A stretch of 16,824 nucleotides of DNA from Caryophanales bacterium (GCA_016282415.1 JAEEKO010000063.1:1-16824), one strand, 5' to 3'; numbered from the stretch's first letter, positions 1 through 6,675 are shown. The notes: generated by a model from the letters alone, not told the origin. Numbers and translations are program-made.

Positions 1-408
1 ATTTTAGATTACGTTAATGAAAACGAATATCGTAAATTAGAAAGAGCATTAAAAAAATATAATATGCTTGCATTTAAAAAATTGAACTTTGAATTCTATC
101 CTGCATTACGTAGTGGTAAATTCTTAGGAAAAATGATTAGTCAAAATAAAAAAACAAGTACTGAAACATATGAATTAAGATTACCTAGTGATCGTAGATT
201 TGCGGCAGTACATGGTGAATGTAATTTAATATATACGGTTTATAAAAAGGAAGGAACAGTAATGTTAAATGAATTAACACCAAAAGATATTTTACTTGAA
301 GGTCATCAAAAAGAATTAAGTACCTATAAAGGTATCATGATTTCAAGTAAGAATGCTAGTCGTGATAAATTTAAAATTGATTTATTAACGATGTTACAAG
401 ACAAATAA
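1..408 (+). CDS. Partial unknown protein, C-terminal 135 residues
   Basis: The frame is open from base 1 to a TAA at 406-408, so the window holds only the C-terminal part; the ATG at 64 is probably internal, because the frame upstream of it codes for plausible protein (ILDYVNENEYRKLERALKKY). I do not recognise the family. The visible part is soluble, mixed alpha/beta and rich in Lys and Glu, with no membrane segment. It contains a short strand-rich stretch around VHGECNLIYTVY and a C-terminal tail ending LLTMLQDK. The gene is closed by a terminator whose loop contains the stop codon. The next transcription unit downstream is a tRNA operon with its own promoter, so neighbours give no hint of function. 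Confidence 0.75.
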   Translation: MLDYVNENEYRKLERALKKYNMLAFKKLNFEFYPALRSGKFLGKMISQNKKTSTETYELRLPSDRRFAAVHGECNLIYTVYKKEGTVMLNELTPKDILLEGHQKELSTYKGIMISSKNASRDKFKIDLLTMLQDK

Positions 409-423
409 TTGTCTTGTTTTTTT
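397..423 (+). terminator. Intrinsic terminator of the first gene
   Basis: Perfect 8-bp stem CAAGACAA (397-404) / TTGTCTTG (409-416) with a 4-nt loop, followed by seven T (417-423). The stop codon of the upstream gene lies in the loop. Confidence 0.85.
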
Positions 424-435
424 ATTAATTAGTTA

Positions 436-464
436 TTGAAATGCCGCCCTTTTTATGTTATTAT
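436..464 (+). promoter_or_regulatory. Promoter of the tRNA(CAT)-tRNA-Leu operon
   Basis: -35 TTGAAA (436-441), 17-bp spacer, -10 TATTAT (459-464), with the extended -10 dinucleotide TG at 456-457. Transcription would start about 6-7 nt before the first tRNA base at 477. Confidence 0.75.
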
Positions 465-476
465 TAGAAAGTGAAT

Positions 477-553
477 GGACCTTTAGCTCAGTTGGTTAGA
501 GCATCCGGCTCATAACCGGGCGGTCGTAGGTTCGAGTCCTACAAGGTCCACCA
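477..553 (+). tRNA. tRNA with CAT anticodon, probably tRNA-Ile2 (lysidine-modified)
   Basis: A 77-nt cloverleaf with acceptor GGACCTT/AAGGTCC, encoded CCA (551-553) and anticodon CAT at 511-513. It has a normal G1:C72 pair and lacks the three G:C pairs at the foot of the anticodon stem, so it is not an initiator. The anticodon loop CTCATAA and the GGACC acceptor resemble, from memory, Bacilli tRNA-Ile2. In that tRNA, TilS converts C34 to lysidine so that it reads AUA. Elongator tRNA-Met is the alternative. It is the first gene of a two-tRNA operon. Confidence 0.9.
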
Positions 554-565
554 TTTTATATTTAT

Positions 566-650
566 GCGGGTATGGCGAAATTGGTAGACGCGCTAGACTT
601 AGGATCTAGTGGAGTGATCCGTGTGGGTTCGAGTCCCTTTACCCGCACCA
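566..650 (+). tRNA. tRNA-Leu(TAG)
   Basis: An 85-nt class II tRNA with acceptor GCGGGTA/TACCCGC, encoded CCA (648-650), a long variable arm, anticodon stem CTAGA/TCTAG and anticodon TAG at 600-602. It lies 12 nt after the preceding tRNA in the same transcript, which ends at the terminator at 662-689. Confidence 0.95.
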
Positions 651-661
651 TACTGAATATT

Positions 662-689
662 AAGAACTATTTAATTAGTTCTTTTTTTT
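662..689 (+). terminator. Intrinsic terminator of the tRNA(CAT)-Leu operon
   Basis: 8-bp stem AAGAACTA (662-669) / TAGTTCTT (676-683), 6-nt loop, T-run through 689. The next promoter starts immediately afterwards at 691. Confidence 0.85.
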
Positions 690-690
690 A

Positions 691-719
691 TTGAATTAAA
701 GAGCCCTGTTTATTATAAT
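691..719 (+). promoter_or_regulatory. Promoter of the repeat-containing unknown gene
   Basis: -35 TTGAAT (691-696), 17-bp spacer, perfect -10 TATAAT (714-719). The predicted start near 726 falls just before the ribosome binding site GTGGAGG (727-733), so the leader is very short. Confidence 0.75.
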
Positions 720-738
720 ATTATTAGTGGAGGTTTTT

Positions 739-1395
739 ATGATTTATTTTAGAAAAAAAGATGATATTATTGAAAAATATGAAGTGCAATTTGATGCTGA
801 TAAAGTTAAAGACTTAAAGGAACGCATTATCAATGATTGCAGTCGTATTAAACATTATGATTATGAAAGTTCTAGTAATCCGTGGTCGGAATATAAAATT
901 ATAAAGAATGATAAATCATATGATACTGGCAAAGCAAAAGATTCTGGTTATTCTGAGCGCAGGATTTATCACTGGATTTATGATGAGTTAAAACCACCAA
1001 AATTAGTAGATTTTATTGATTCTTTATTAATTGATGATGTTCGTGCAATCGATAATATTTGGCTTTATGACGATTTTAATAATTTACCATTTGAAGAAGA
1101 GATTAAGGCTTTAAATGATGAAATTATTGCTATAAATGTGGAGAATGTTGATGAACGCATGAAAAAAGTTGTTGAACTAAAGGCATTATTACATGATCGT
1201 GAATTAAGTAAGAATCAAAAGAATGTTAGAGAATATTATGATGAATTAAAATCTCTAATAACATTCACATTAATTGATTCTTTACTTATAAGTGATGTAG
1301 AGCGTATTGAATCATTCTTTAATACTAATGTTTCAGCAATTGTTAGTGAAAAACCGGTCGTATTAAATTTAGTTGATAAAAAGATCAGTGAATGA
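739..1395 (+). CDS. Unknown 218-residue acidic protein with an internal duplication
   Basis: I chose the ATG at 739. The in-frame GTG at 727 lies within the ribosome binding site GTGGAGG (727-733), which sits 5 nt before this ATG. The protein is soluble, rich in Asp, Glu and Lys, and has no signal peptide or membrane segment. I do not recognise the family. Residues 81-108 and 167-194 are a gapless repeat: both start YDELK and share IDSLLI, then DV and Ile in the same register, about 14 of 28 positions identical. Between them is a helical, probably coiled-coil, stretch (about 118-165). The gene is monocistronic, with its own promoter and a terminator overlapping its TGA stop. The duplication suggests two copies of a helical binding module; a cytoplasmic location is inferred. 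Confidence 0.85.
   Translation: MIYFRKKDDIIEKYEVQFDADKVKDLKERIINDCSRIKHYDYESSSNPWSEYKIIKNDKSYDTGKAKDSGYSERRIYHWIYDELKPPKLVDFIDSLLIDDVRAIDNIWLYDDFNNLPFEEEIKALNDEIIAINVENVDERMKKVVELKALLHDRELSKNQKNVREYYDELKSLITFTLIDSLLISDVERIESFFNTNVSAIVSEKPVVLNLVDKKISE
979..1062 (+). repeat. Internal protein-level repeat, copy 1 (residues 81-108)
   Basis: Encodes a segment starting YDELK and containing IDSLLIDDV. It aligns without gaps to the copy at 1237-1320. Confidence 0.75.
1237..1320 (+). repeat. Internal protein-level repeat, copy 2 (residues 167-194)
   Basis: Encodes a segment starting YDELK and containing IDSLLISDV, 86 residues after copy 1. About half of the positions are identical, while the DNA has diverged at many synonymous sites, so the duplication looks old and conserved at protein level. 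Confidence 0.75.
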
Positions 1396-1403
1396 TCTTT
1401 TTT
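1378..1403 (+). terminator. Intrinsic terminator overlapping the stop of the repeat-containing gene
   Basis: 10-bp stem AAAAAGATCA (1378-1387) / TGATCTTTTT (1393-1402) with a 5-nt loop. The T-rich 3' arm doubles as the U-tract, and the TGA stop (1393-1395) is in the 3' arm. Confidence 0.8.
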
Positions 1404-1438
1404 AATGATTATTATTATGTAAAGTTTTGTAATATAAT

Positions 1439-1467
1439 TTTACAAAGATATTTAATTTTTATATAAT
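1439..1467 (+). promoter_or_regulatory. Promoter of the ABC exporter operon
   Basis: -35 TTTACA (1439-1444), 17-bp spacer, -10 TATAAT (1462-1467). The start would be near 1474, directly before the GAGGAG ribosome binding site (1477-1482) of the ATPase gene. Confidence 0.75.
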
Positions 1468-1488
1468 AAAATAGGTGAGGAGAAATAT

Positions 1489-2388
1489 ATGGAAACTATT
1501 GTAAAATGCGAAAATGTATGTAAAAAAATTGGCAAAAAAGAAATATTAAAAAATGTTTCTTTTGAAATTAATAGTGGTGATATCTTAGCTTTTATTGGAC
1601 CTAATGGTGCTGGTAAGACAACAACTATTAAGTTAATGCTTGGACTACAAAAAATTAACAAAGGTCATATTTCAATTAATGGTTATGATATTAAAAAGAA
1701 TTTTGTAAAAGCTATTAGTAAAGTAGGAGCTATTGTTGAAAACCCAGATACATATATGTATTTAAGTGGTTATGAAAACTTAAAAATGGCCCAATCTTTA
1801 TATGGTATTCATGATGAAGCAGAGTTACAAGCAATTATTAAAAAAATTGGTTTAGAAAAACGTATTAAAGATAAAGTTAGTAAATATTCTTTAGGTATGC
1901 GCCAAAGACTAGGTATCGGACTAGCATTAGTTAATCATCCTAATTTATTAATTTTAGATGAACCAACTAATGGATTAGATCCTGAAGGTATTCGTGACTT
2001 AAGAAATCTATTAAAAGAATTAGCAAAAGAAGGAATGGCTATCTTTGTATCAAGCCATAACTTAGCGGAACTTGAATCCTTCTGTAATAAAGTAGTTATT
2101 ATTCAAAATGGTGTTATTATTGATAGCGCTAAAACCAAGGATTTAAAACATAATATCAGTGAAGCTGGTTCAGTTTATACGATTACGATTGATAGTAATA
2201 AGAAATTAAGTAAAAAATATGAACTTCTTGATGAAGATAAAGTTATTATTAAAGGTAATAAAGAAGATGTTTCTAAAGCAGTTAGTGACTTAGTTGGATT
2301 AGGTAAAAAGATTTACTTAATTACAGAACAAGAATTAAGTCTTGAAGAAGCATTCTTAAAGAAGACTGGAGGTAATAAAATTGATTAG
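1489..2388 (+). CDS. ABC transporter ATP-binding protein, BcrA/ABC-2 exporter type
   Basis: This is the cytoplasmic ATPase that powers a two-component ABC-2 exporter. It shows Walker A GPNGAGKTT (residues 37-45), the signature SLGMRQR (134-140), Walker B LLILDEP with catalytic E158, D-loop GLD (162-164) and the switch His190 in SSHNL. The Q-loop position reads VENP (E84), a form common in bacitracin-resistance-type (BcrA) and lantibiotic-immunity ATPases. About 95 residues follow the H-loop and form the usual C-terminal extension. Its 299 residues match the family. The ribosome binding site GAGGAG lies 6 nt before the ATG. The stop overlaps the start of the permease gene, so the two are translationally coupled. 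Substrate cannot be read from the sequence: antimicrobial peptide efflux is one option, lipid or general export another. Confidence 0.95.
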   Translation: METIVKCENVCKKIGKKEILKNVSFEINSGDILAFIGPNGAGKTTTIKLMLGLQKINKGHISINGYDIKKNFVKAISKVGAIVENPDTYMYLSGYENLKMAQSLYGIHDEAELQAIIKKIGLEKRIKDKVSKYSLGMRQRLGIGLALVNHPNLLILDEPTNGLDPEGIRDLRNLLKELAKEGMAIFVSSHNLAELESFCNKVVIIQNGVIIDSAKTKDLKHNISEAGSVYTITIDSNKKLSKKYELLDEDKVIIKGNKEDVSKAVSDLVGLGKKIYLITEQELSLEEAFLKKTGGNKID

Positions 2389-3841
2389 ATTAATTAGTGC
2401 TGAATTAAAAAAAGTTTTTAAGAAAAAAGCTATTTATATTATGTTAATTATTGTTCTTGGCTTTGGTATTTTAACTAACTTAATTTATAAATATGCGGAT
2501 AAATTTAGCTTTGGTGAAACCAATCGCTATCAAAGTAAAGCAGAACGTGATGATTTAGCTAAATATAGTAAAACCTTAAATTTAAAACGCCAAGAAGAAT
2601 TAGACGAATATATTTATGATCAAACGGAAATTTATTTTTATGATTTCTGTTTAGAAAATGAAGAATGGCGTTGTACTTTCTTAACTGAAGAGTATTATTC
2701 TTTAGTTTATGATTATATGGAAAGTACTTATAATCCTAAAACTGAATTAAATAAAGAAACAACGAAAGCAGCATTAGATAAAGTTATTAAAGAATTAACA
2801 GAAAATGATGTTTTTGGTATTTATAGAATTAAGAAAGCTTCAATTCAAACTGAATTAAATGAATTACTTGCTTCAAAAGACATTGTTACAAATAAAAAAG
2901 AAAAAGAAATGATTGAAAGCCAAATCATTGAACGTAAAAATGAAATTTTAAAATATGACTTATTATTAGAACATAAAATTACTCAAGAAAAGAAAGATGC
3001 AAGTCGTTATAGTCAAGTTATAAGTTATATTATGGCTAAAACTAGTAACGAAACATTAGATACTTATGATAAGTTAAGTGATGATCAAAAGTGTGAATAT
3101 CGTTTAAATAAAGAAGCTATTAGCTTAAATAAATATAATATTGATCATAACTTAGATGATTCACAACCTACGGTTGCTGCTAATTTAAAATATTTCTTTG
3201 GAGATTTCTCATTCTTCATTGTATTATTTGTAATTATAATTAGTGGAGGAATCATGGCTGATGAGTATCATAAAGGTACAATTAAACAATTATTGATTAA
3301 ACCATTTACTAGAAGTCAAATATTAACAAGTAAACTTTTAACCATTTTATTATTAATTCCAACATTTGCGTTAATGGTATTTACTATTTATTTTGTACTT
3401 ACTTGTTTATTTACGGGATTTACTGGTGTTTTTGATGCAATTCCAGTATATGATTATATTAAAGATGAAATAGTAGTATACAATGTATTTAATTATAATT
3501 TTATGATGTTTGTTTCAAGAGTACCATATTTCGTAATCGTTAGTTTAATTTCGTTTGCAGTTAGTACTATTACTAGTTCAACAGCATTATCAATTGTAAT
3601 GCCACTTGCATTAGTATTCTTTAGTAATATTATTAATATGGCAATCGATAGTTTCCAATTTAAATGGTTAAGATGGTTTGTAACATATATTTGGAACCTA
3701 GAAAAATATATCTTTGTTCGAAATTATGATGGGGTTCTTAATTCATTAGGATTTAATATTATATTTATTATTATTTATATTTTAGCAATTACAATCTTGC
3801 CATATATTTTCTTTAATCGTAAAGATATTAAAAATGTATAA
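2381..3841 (+). CDS. ABC-2 type transporter permease with large extracellular domain
   Basis: This is the membrane partner of the preceding ATPase. It starts at a TTG (2381) inside the end of the ATPase gene, 8 nt after a strong GGAGG (2368-2372). Layout: a basic N-terminus, TM1 at about residues 18-36, an extracytoplasmic domain of roughly 230 residues (about 40-275), then five further membrane segments. TM2 is followed by the conserved cytoplasmic coupling segment DEYHKGTIKQLLIKPFTRSQ, the hallmark of ABC-2 permeases that sits on the ATPase. The long outer loop after TM1 resembles BcrB/LanFEG-like and stress-exporter permeases. It contains three cysteines (C90, C98, C238), and C90 and C98 could form a disulfide. 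The transported substrate is unknown. The gene ends at a bidirectional terminator. Confidence 0.92.
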   Translation: MIRLISAELKKVFKKKAIYIMLIIVLGFGILTNLIYKYADKFSFGETNRYQSKAERDDLAKYSKTLNLKRQEELDEYIYDQTEIYFYDFCLENEEWRCTFLTEEYYSLVYDYMESTYNPKTELNKETTKAALDKVIKELTENDVFGIYRIKKASIQTELNELLASKDIVTNKKEKEMIESQIIERKNEILKYDLLLEHKITQEKKDASRYSQVISYIMAKTSNETLDTYDKLSDDQKCEYRLNKEAISLNKYNIDHNLDDSQPTVAANLKYFFGDFSFFIVLFVIIISGGIMADEYHKGTIKQLLIKPFTRSQILTSKLLTILLLIPTFALMVFTIYFVLTCLFTGFTGVFDAIPVYDYIKDEIVVYNVFNYNFMMFVSRVPYFVIVSLISFAVSTITSSTALSIVMPLALVFFSNIINMAIDSFQFKWLRWFVTYIWNLEKYIFVRNYDGVLNSLGFNIIFIIIYILAITILPYIFFNRKDIKNV

Positions 3842-3875
3842 AAAAAATAATTCCTTATTTAGGAATTATTTTTTT
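3841..3875. terminator. Bidirectional terminator between convergent ABC permease and slipin genes
   Basis: 10-bp core stem AATAATTCCT (3846-3855) / AGGAATTATT (3861-3870), 5-nt loop, extended by A-tract 3841-3845 opposite T-tract 3871-3875. It therefore works on both strands. It includes the slipin stop codon (3866-3868). Confidence 0.9.
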
Positions 3876-4651
3876 GTTATAGATTTAACAACTTCGTTTA
3901 CATTAGCGTTTTCAAATGCTCTTAATACTTCTACTGGAATAGCAAAAATAATAGTATTTGATTGGTCACTAGAAACATCATTAATAGTTGATAATGTACG
4001 TAAATGAAGTGCTCCTGGAGTAGAACCCATCATTTCAGCAGCTTCTTTTAAGTTACGAGCTGCTTCAACTTCACCACGAGATTTAGTGATAACAGCTTCT
4101 TTTTCACGTTCTGCTTCAGCAATTTTAGCAATAACACGTTTCATTTCTTCTGGAAGTGAAACATCTTTTAGTTCAACGTTTTCAACTTTGATTCCCCAAG
4201 GATCAGTAGCTTTATCAATAATTGAACAAATTTCATTACTAATTTTATCTCTTTGTCCTAAAAGTTCATCTAAAGTTACAGCACCAACGGCATTACGCAT
4301 GGTAGTTTGTGCTAATTGACTTACTGCATAGCGGAAGTTTTCAACGGCGATAATAGCTTTACCAGCATCAAAAACCTTGTAATAGATAACAGCATTAATT
4401 TTAACACTAACGTTATCTTTAGTAATTGCTTCTTGCTCTGGAACGTCAACTGCTTTAGTACGAATATCTACTTTTTTAAAACTTTGAAAGATAGGTAATA
4501 CAATATGCCATCCTGGTCCTAAAGTTTTACTAAAATGACCGAAGGTGAATAGTAAACCTCTTTCATATTCGTTTATTTGTTTAATAGATCCAAAGATGAT
4601 ACATACAAAAATGAATCCCACAAATAAAACAAAGCCGACAAGTATTTCCAT
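3866..4651 (-). CDS. Slipin (stomatin-like SPFH/Band 7 membrane protein)
   Basis: An integral membrane scaffold protein of the SPFH superfamily, thought to organise membrane microdomains. Residues 1-22 form a hydrophobic anchor. The SPFH domain (about 25-190) has the usual landmarks: GPGWHIVLPIFQ, VDVPEQEAITKDNVSV, LAQTTMRNAVG, LDELLGQRD and WGIKVENVELKDVSLPEEM. An Ala/Glu-rich oligomerisation helix (about 180-215) and the conserved tail with TIIFAIPVE follow. Its 261 residues match bacterial slipins. The ribosome binding site AAAGGAG (4658-4664, complement) lies 6 nt before the ATG. Slipins are commonly encoded next to an NfeD partner, but none is present here: the neighbours are a convergent ABC operon and a divergent deacetylase. 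Function in this organism is unknown. Confidence 0.93.
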   Translation of the reverse strand: MEILVGFVLFVGFIFVCIIFGSIKQINEYERGLLFTFGHFSKTLGPGWHIVLPIFQSFKKVDIRTKAVDVPEQEAITKDNVSVKINAVIYYKVFDAGKAIIAVENFRYAVSQLAQTTMRNAVGAVTLDELLGQRDKISNEICSIIDKATDPWGIKVENVELKDVSLPEEMKRVIAKIAEAEREKEAVITKSRGEVEAARNLKEAAEMMGSTPGALHLRTLSTINDVSSDQSNTIIFAIPVEVLRAFENANVNEVVKSITKK

Positions 4652-4671
4652 TATAATCTCCTTTCAAAAAT

Positions 4672-4680
4672 ATTTTATCA
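4672..4680 (-). promoter_or_regulatory. Probable extended -10 promoter of the slipin gene
   Basis: On the minus strand, TGA followed by TAAAAT (-10, 4672-4677) forms an extended -10 element 8 nt before the ribosome binding site. No good -35 is visible at 16-18 bp. Confidence 0.4.
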
Positions 4681-4707
4681 TATTATGTCGTAAAAAATGA
4701 TAAAAAA

Positions 4708-4738
4708 TGTAAAAAAAATTCTGAAAATGAGGTATACT
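4708..4738 (+). promoter_or_regulatory. Possible promoter of the polysaccharide deacetylase gene
   Basis: -10 TATACT (4733-4738). The best -35 candidate is TGTAAA (4708-4713) at a 19-bp spacing, which is longer than optimal. The only other option is a weak -35 within the A-tract. Confidence 0.35.
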
Positions 4739-4757
4739 AATAATTGAGGGATGTTAT

Positions 4758-5969
4758 ATGAAAAAGGTATTACATATTACTAGGTTTATTATTACATTTA
4801 TACTTTTATTCGTAATTATGACATGTTATGTCTTTATTTTTCATATTAACAAGGATAATAAATATGTAAATGATTTTAAGTATCATAAAACAGTTTATTA
4901 TGAAAATAATAAGATTAAGAACAAGATTAGTGAATTAGTTAAAAAAGAAGCATTAATAAGTAACAATGTATTAGATAAGAAATATGTAAATCTTTTTGCA
5001 AATGAAGATGGAGTTTATAAAAGTTATATTTATCAATTCTATACTGGTAATAAAGTAGAAATAGACAAGATCTTTAAAAATGAAGAAGGTTATCAGTTAT
5101 TTGTTAATAAGACTACAGAAATGTGTGAATTAAAATATCCAGTATTTGTTTGTCAAGAATTGATGGATAATGCTGAAAAATCTTATGAGATATTATCTAA
5201 TAAAATAATGGTTTATTTTAATAAGACGGAATTATTAAAGAATGTAAAAGATAATTACATGGTCGAAGTGAATTATGCAGAACTAATTATTGATAATAAT
5301 AACATTTTAAATTATTCATTTAGTTTAGATAGTAATTATAATAATCCTAATACTTTTAGAATTAATCCTGATCGTAAATTGATAGCATTTTCGTTTGATG
5401 ATGGTCCGGGACCTTATACAAAGCAAATTGTTGATGCTCTAACCGCACATCATTATACGGCAACTTTCTTTGTGGTCGGTAATCGTTTATTTAAATATGG
5501 TGATGTTTTAAAATATGAAGATGATAAAGGGATGGAAATTGGTAACCATTCCTATGATCATTCAAACTTAGCTAAATTAAAAAATGGTAAATTGGAAGCT
5601 AATATTAATCAAACGTCTGCTAAAGTAGAGGAGTTGATTGGTAATTCTCCTTACTTAATCAGACCACCTTATGGGGCAATTAATGATTATGTAAAAGAGA
5701 GTTTACCTAACGCTTTCATATTATGGAATGTTGACACTAATGATTGGTTATATCGTGATAAGAATTATATTCATGATTATTTATTAAGTCATTGTAATGA
5801 TGGTGATATTGTTTTAATGCATGATATTCATGCTACTACAAAAGAGGCAGTACTATCTGTATTAGATGAGTTATATTTAAATAATTTTCAAGTTGTTAGT
5901 GTAACAGAGTTAGCAACATTAAAAGGCGTAACTTTAGAAGATCATCATGCTTATCGTAGTTTTAAATAG
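4758..5969 (+). CDS. Membrane-anchored NodB-family polysaccharide deacetylase
   Basis: Probably removes N-acetyl groups from peptidoglycan or another cell-surface glycan. Residues 8-30 form a single N-terminal membrane anchor. Residues about 31-205 are an extracytoplasmic domain I cannot assign, with C123 and C132 nine residues apart. The NodB domain (about 208-400) shows motif 1 SFDDGPGP (D214 catalytic base, D215 metal ligand), motif 2 HSYDH (H264 and H268 metal ligands), motif 3 RPPYGA (from R302), motif 4 NVDTNDW and motif 5 LMHDIH (H355). All catalytic residues of the CE4 family are present. The layout (anchor, spacer domain, NodB) resembles PgdA, which gives lysozyme resistance, but the true substrate is not shown. 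GAGGG (4746-4750) lies 7 nt before the ATG. Its last 8 bases overlap the opposite-strand gene at 5962. Confidence 0.93.
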   Translation: MKKVLHITRFIITFILLFVIMTCYVFIFHINKDNKYVNDFKYHKTVYYENNKIKNKISELVKKEALISNNVLDKKYVNLFANEDGVYKSYIYQFYTGNKVEIDKIFKNEEGYQLFVNKTTEMCELKYPVFVCQELMDNAEKSYEILSNKIMVYFNKTELLKNVKDNYMVEVNYAELIIDNNNILNYSFSLDSNYNNPNTFRINPDRKLIAFSFDDGPGPYTKQIVDALTAHHYTATFFVVGNRLFKYGDVLKYEDDKGMEIGNHSYDHSNLAKLKNGKLEANINQTSAKVEELIGNSPYLIRPPYGAINDYVKESLPNAFILWNVDTNDWLYRDKNYIHDYLLSHCNDGDIVLMHDIHATTKEAVLSVLDELYLNNFQVVSVTELATLKGVTLEDHHAYRSFK

Positions 5970-6312
5970 CAAGTTCATCTTCAAAGGAATCGTTAAAGCA
6001 GGTATATAAATAAATCAAACCGGCGATAAAAAAGAGAAAAGAAGCAAATAGGTTTAAGATACTATTTGTTTTTTTATTTTTTAAATAAGCTTGATAATTT
6101 AAGTAAATAAAGTAACCATATATAATTAATGAAATTAAAAAAATACCTAAATTAATATAATGAAACCAGTTATAATCTTTTTTATGATGCTTTGTAACAA
6201 AGTTCTCTTCAAAGATATTGGAAACAATTGCCATAATACTAATAAAGATATAAATATACCAGATATAGTTTTCTTGATGGATTTTCTTAATTTTATTATG
6301 ATATGGGTTCAT
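5962..6312 (-). CDS. Small membrane protein with three predicted TM segments
   Basis: 116 residues, family not recognised. Hydrophobic segments at about 18-34, 53-73 and 85-106, with charged, His/Lys-rich ends (MNPYHNKIKKIH) and an acidic C-terminus (FEDELAI). It looks like a real coding region because hydrophobic and charged blocks alternate cleanly and no better frame covers the stretch. The start is weakly supported: no Shine-Dalgarno sequence precedes the ATG at 6312. A possible promoter (6318-6346) would place the transcript start at or within 1-2 nt of the ATG. It lies just downstream of the minus-strand tRNA terminator, so read-through could also supply its mRNA. It overlaps the deacetylase gene by 8 nt tail to tail. 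Confidence 0.65.
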   Translation of the reverse strand: MNPYHNKIKKIHQENYIWYIYIFISIMAIVSNIFEENFVTKHHKKDYNWFHYINLGIFLISLIIYGYFIYLNYQAYLKNKKTNSILNLFASFLFFIAGLIYLYTCFNDSFEDELAI

Positions 6313-6317
6313 ACTTC

Positions 6318-6346
6318 ATTTTATGCATAAAAAAAAGAAACGTTAA
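6318..6346 (-). promoter_or_regulatory. Possible promoter for the 116-residue membrane protein, giving a leaderless mRNA
   Basis: Minus strand: -35 TTAACG (6341-6346, in the loop of the tRNA terminator), 17-bp spacer, -10 TAAAAT (6318-6323). The start point would coincide with the ATG at 6312. The -35 matches consensus at only 4 of 6 positions. Confidence 0.35.
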
Positions 6347-6354
6347 AGTTTCTT
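6329..6354 (-). terminator. Terminator of the minus-strand tRNA cluster
   Basis: Minus-strand hairpin with a 7-bp stem AAGAAAC/GTTTCTT (6335-6341 with 6348-6354), a 6-nt loop and a U-tract read from the A-run at 6329-6336. It lies 11 nt after tRNA-Glu. Confidence 0.75.
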
Positions 6355-6365
6355 AATTCGCTAAA

Positions 6366-6442
6366 TGGTGACCCGTACGGGATTTGAACCCATGAATGCA
6401 TGCGTGAAAGGCATGTGTGTTAAACCACTTCACCAACGGGCC
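6366..6442 (-). tRNA. tRNA-Glu(TTC)
   Basis: 77 nt with CCA encoded (complement of 6366-6368). Acceptor GGCCCGT/ACGGGTC has one G:U pair. Anticodon stem CATGC/GCATG; anticodon TTC is the complement of 6406-6408. It is the last gene of the minus-strand cluster, 5 nt after tRNA-Ile. Confidence 0.95.
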
Positions 6443-6447
6443 ACAAA

Positions 6448-6524
<77 letters not shown>

Positions 6525-6550
6525 ATTTGTGTTTTTGTAAAACCTATTTC

Positions 6551-6579
6551 ATTTTAATATAGTTTGCAGCTTTTTGCAA
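6551..6579 (-). promoter_or_regulatory. Promoter of tRNA-Ile-tRNA-Glu
   Basis: Minus strand: -35 TTGCAA (6574-6579), 17-bp spacer, -10 TAAAAT (6551-6556). It lies in the 75-nt gap between tRNA-Lys and tRNA-Ile, where no T-run terminator is visible, so this may be an internal promoter of one cluster. Confidence 0.6.
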
Positions 6580-6599
6580 CCATTTTTTAACAAAATAAA

Positions 6600-6675
6600 T
6601 GGTGTCCCCTCGGAGGCTCGAACTCCGGACCCACTGATTAAGAGTCAGTTGCTCTACCAACTGAGCTAAGGAGAC
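6600..6675 (-). tRNA. tRNA-Lys(CTT)
   Basis: 76 nt with CCA encoded. Acceptor GTCTCCT/AGGGGAC, anticodon stem ACTGA/TCAGT, loop CTCTTAA; anticodon CTT is the complement of 6640-6642. It has its own strong promoter just upstream. Confidence 0.95.

Noticed and set aside
727..738. GTG start 12 nt upstream of the chosen ATG of the unknown 218-residue protein
   Set aside because: The GTG is part of the ribosome binding site GTGGAGG. The same reasoning rejects GTG 6760 and GTG 12987 for their genes.
1452..1661. Minus-strand open frame opposite the 5' end of the ABC ATPase gene
   Set aside because: It is antisense to the Walker A region of a clear gene, covers that gene's promoter, and shows no recognisable motif.
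4086..4498. Two plus-strand open frames opposite the slipin gene
   Set aside because: Both are antisense to the conserved SPFH domain, with Ser/Ile-rich composition typical of shadow frames and no ribosome binding sites.
6562..6580. Imperfect inverted repeat (TTGCA/TGCAA) between tRNA-Lys and tRNA-Ile as a terminator
   Set aside because: Only 5 bp of stem and no U-tract follow on the minus strand; the bases are better explained as the -35 region of the tRNA-Ile promoter.
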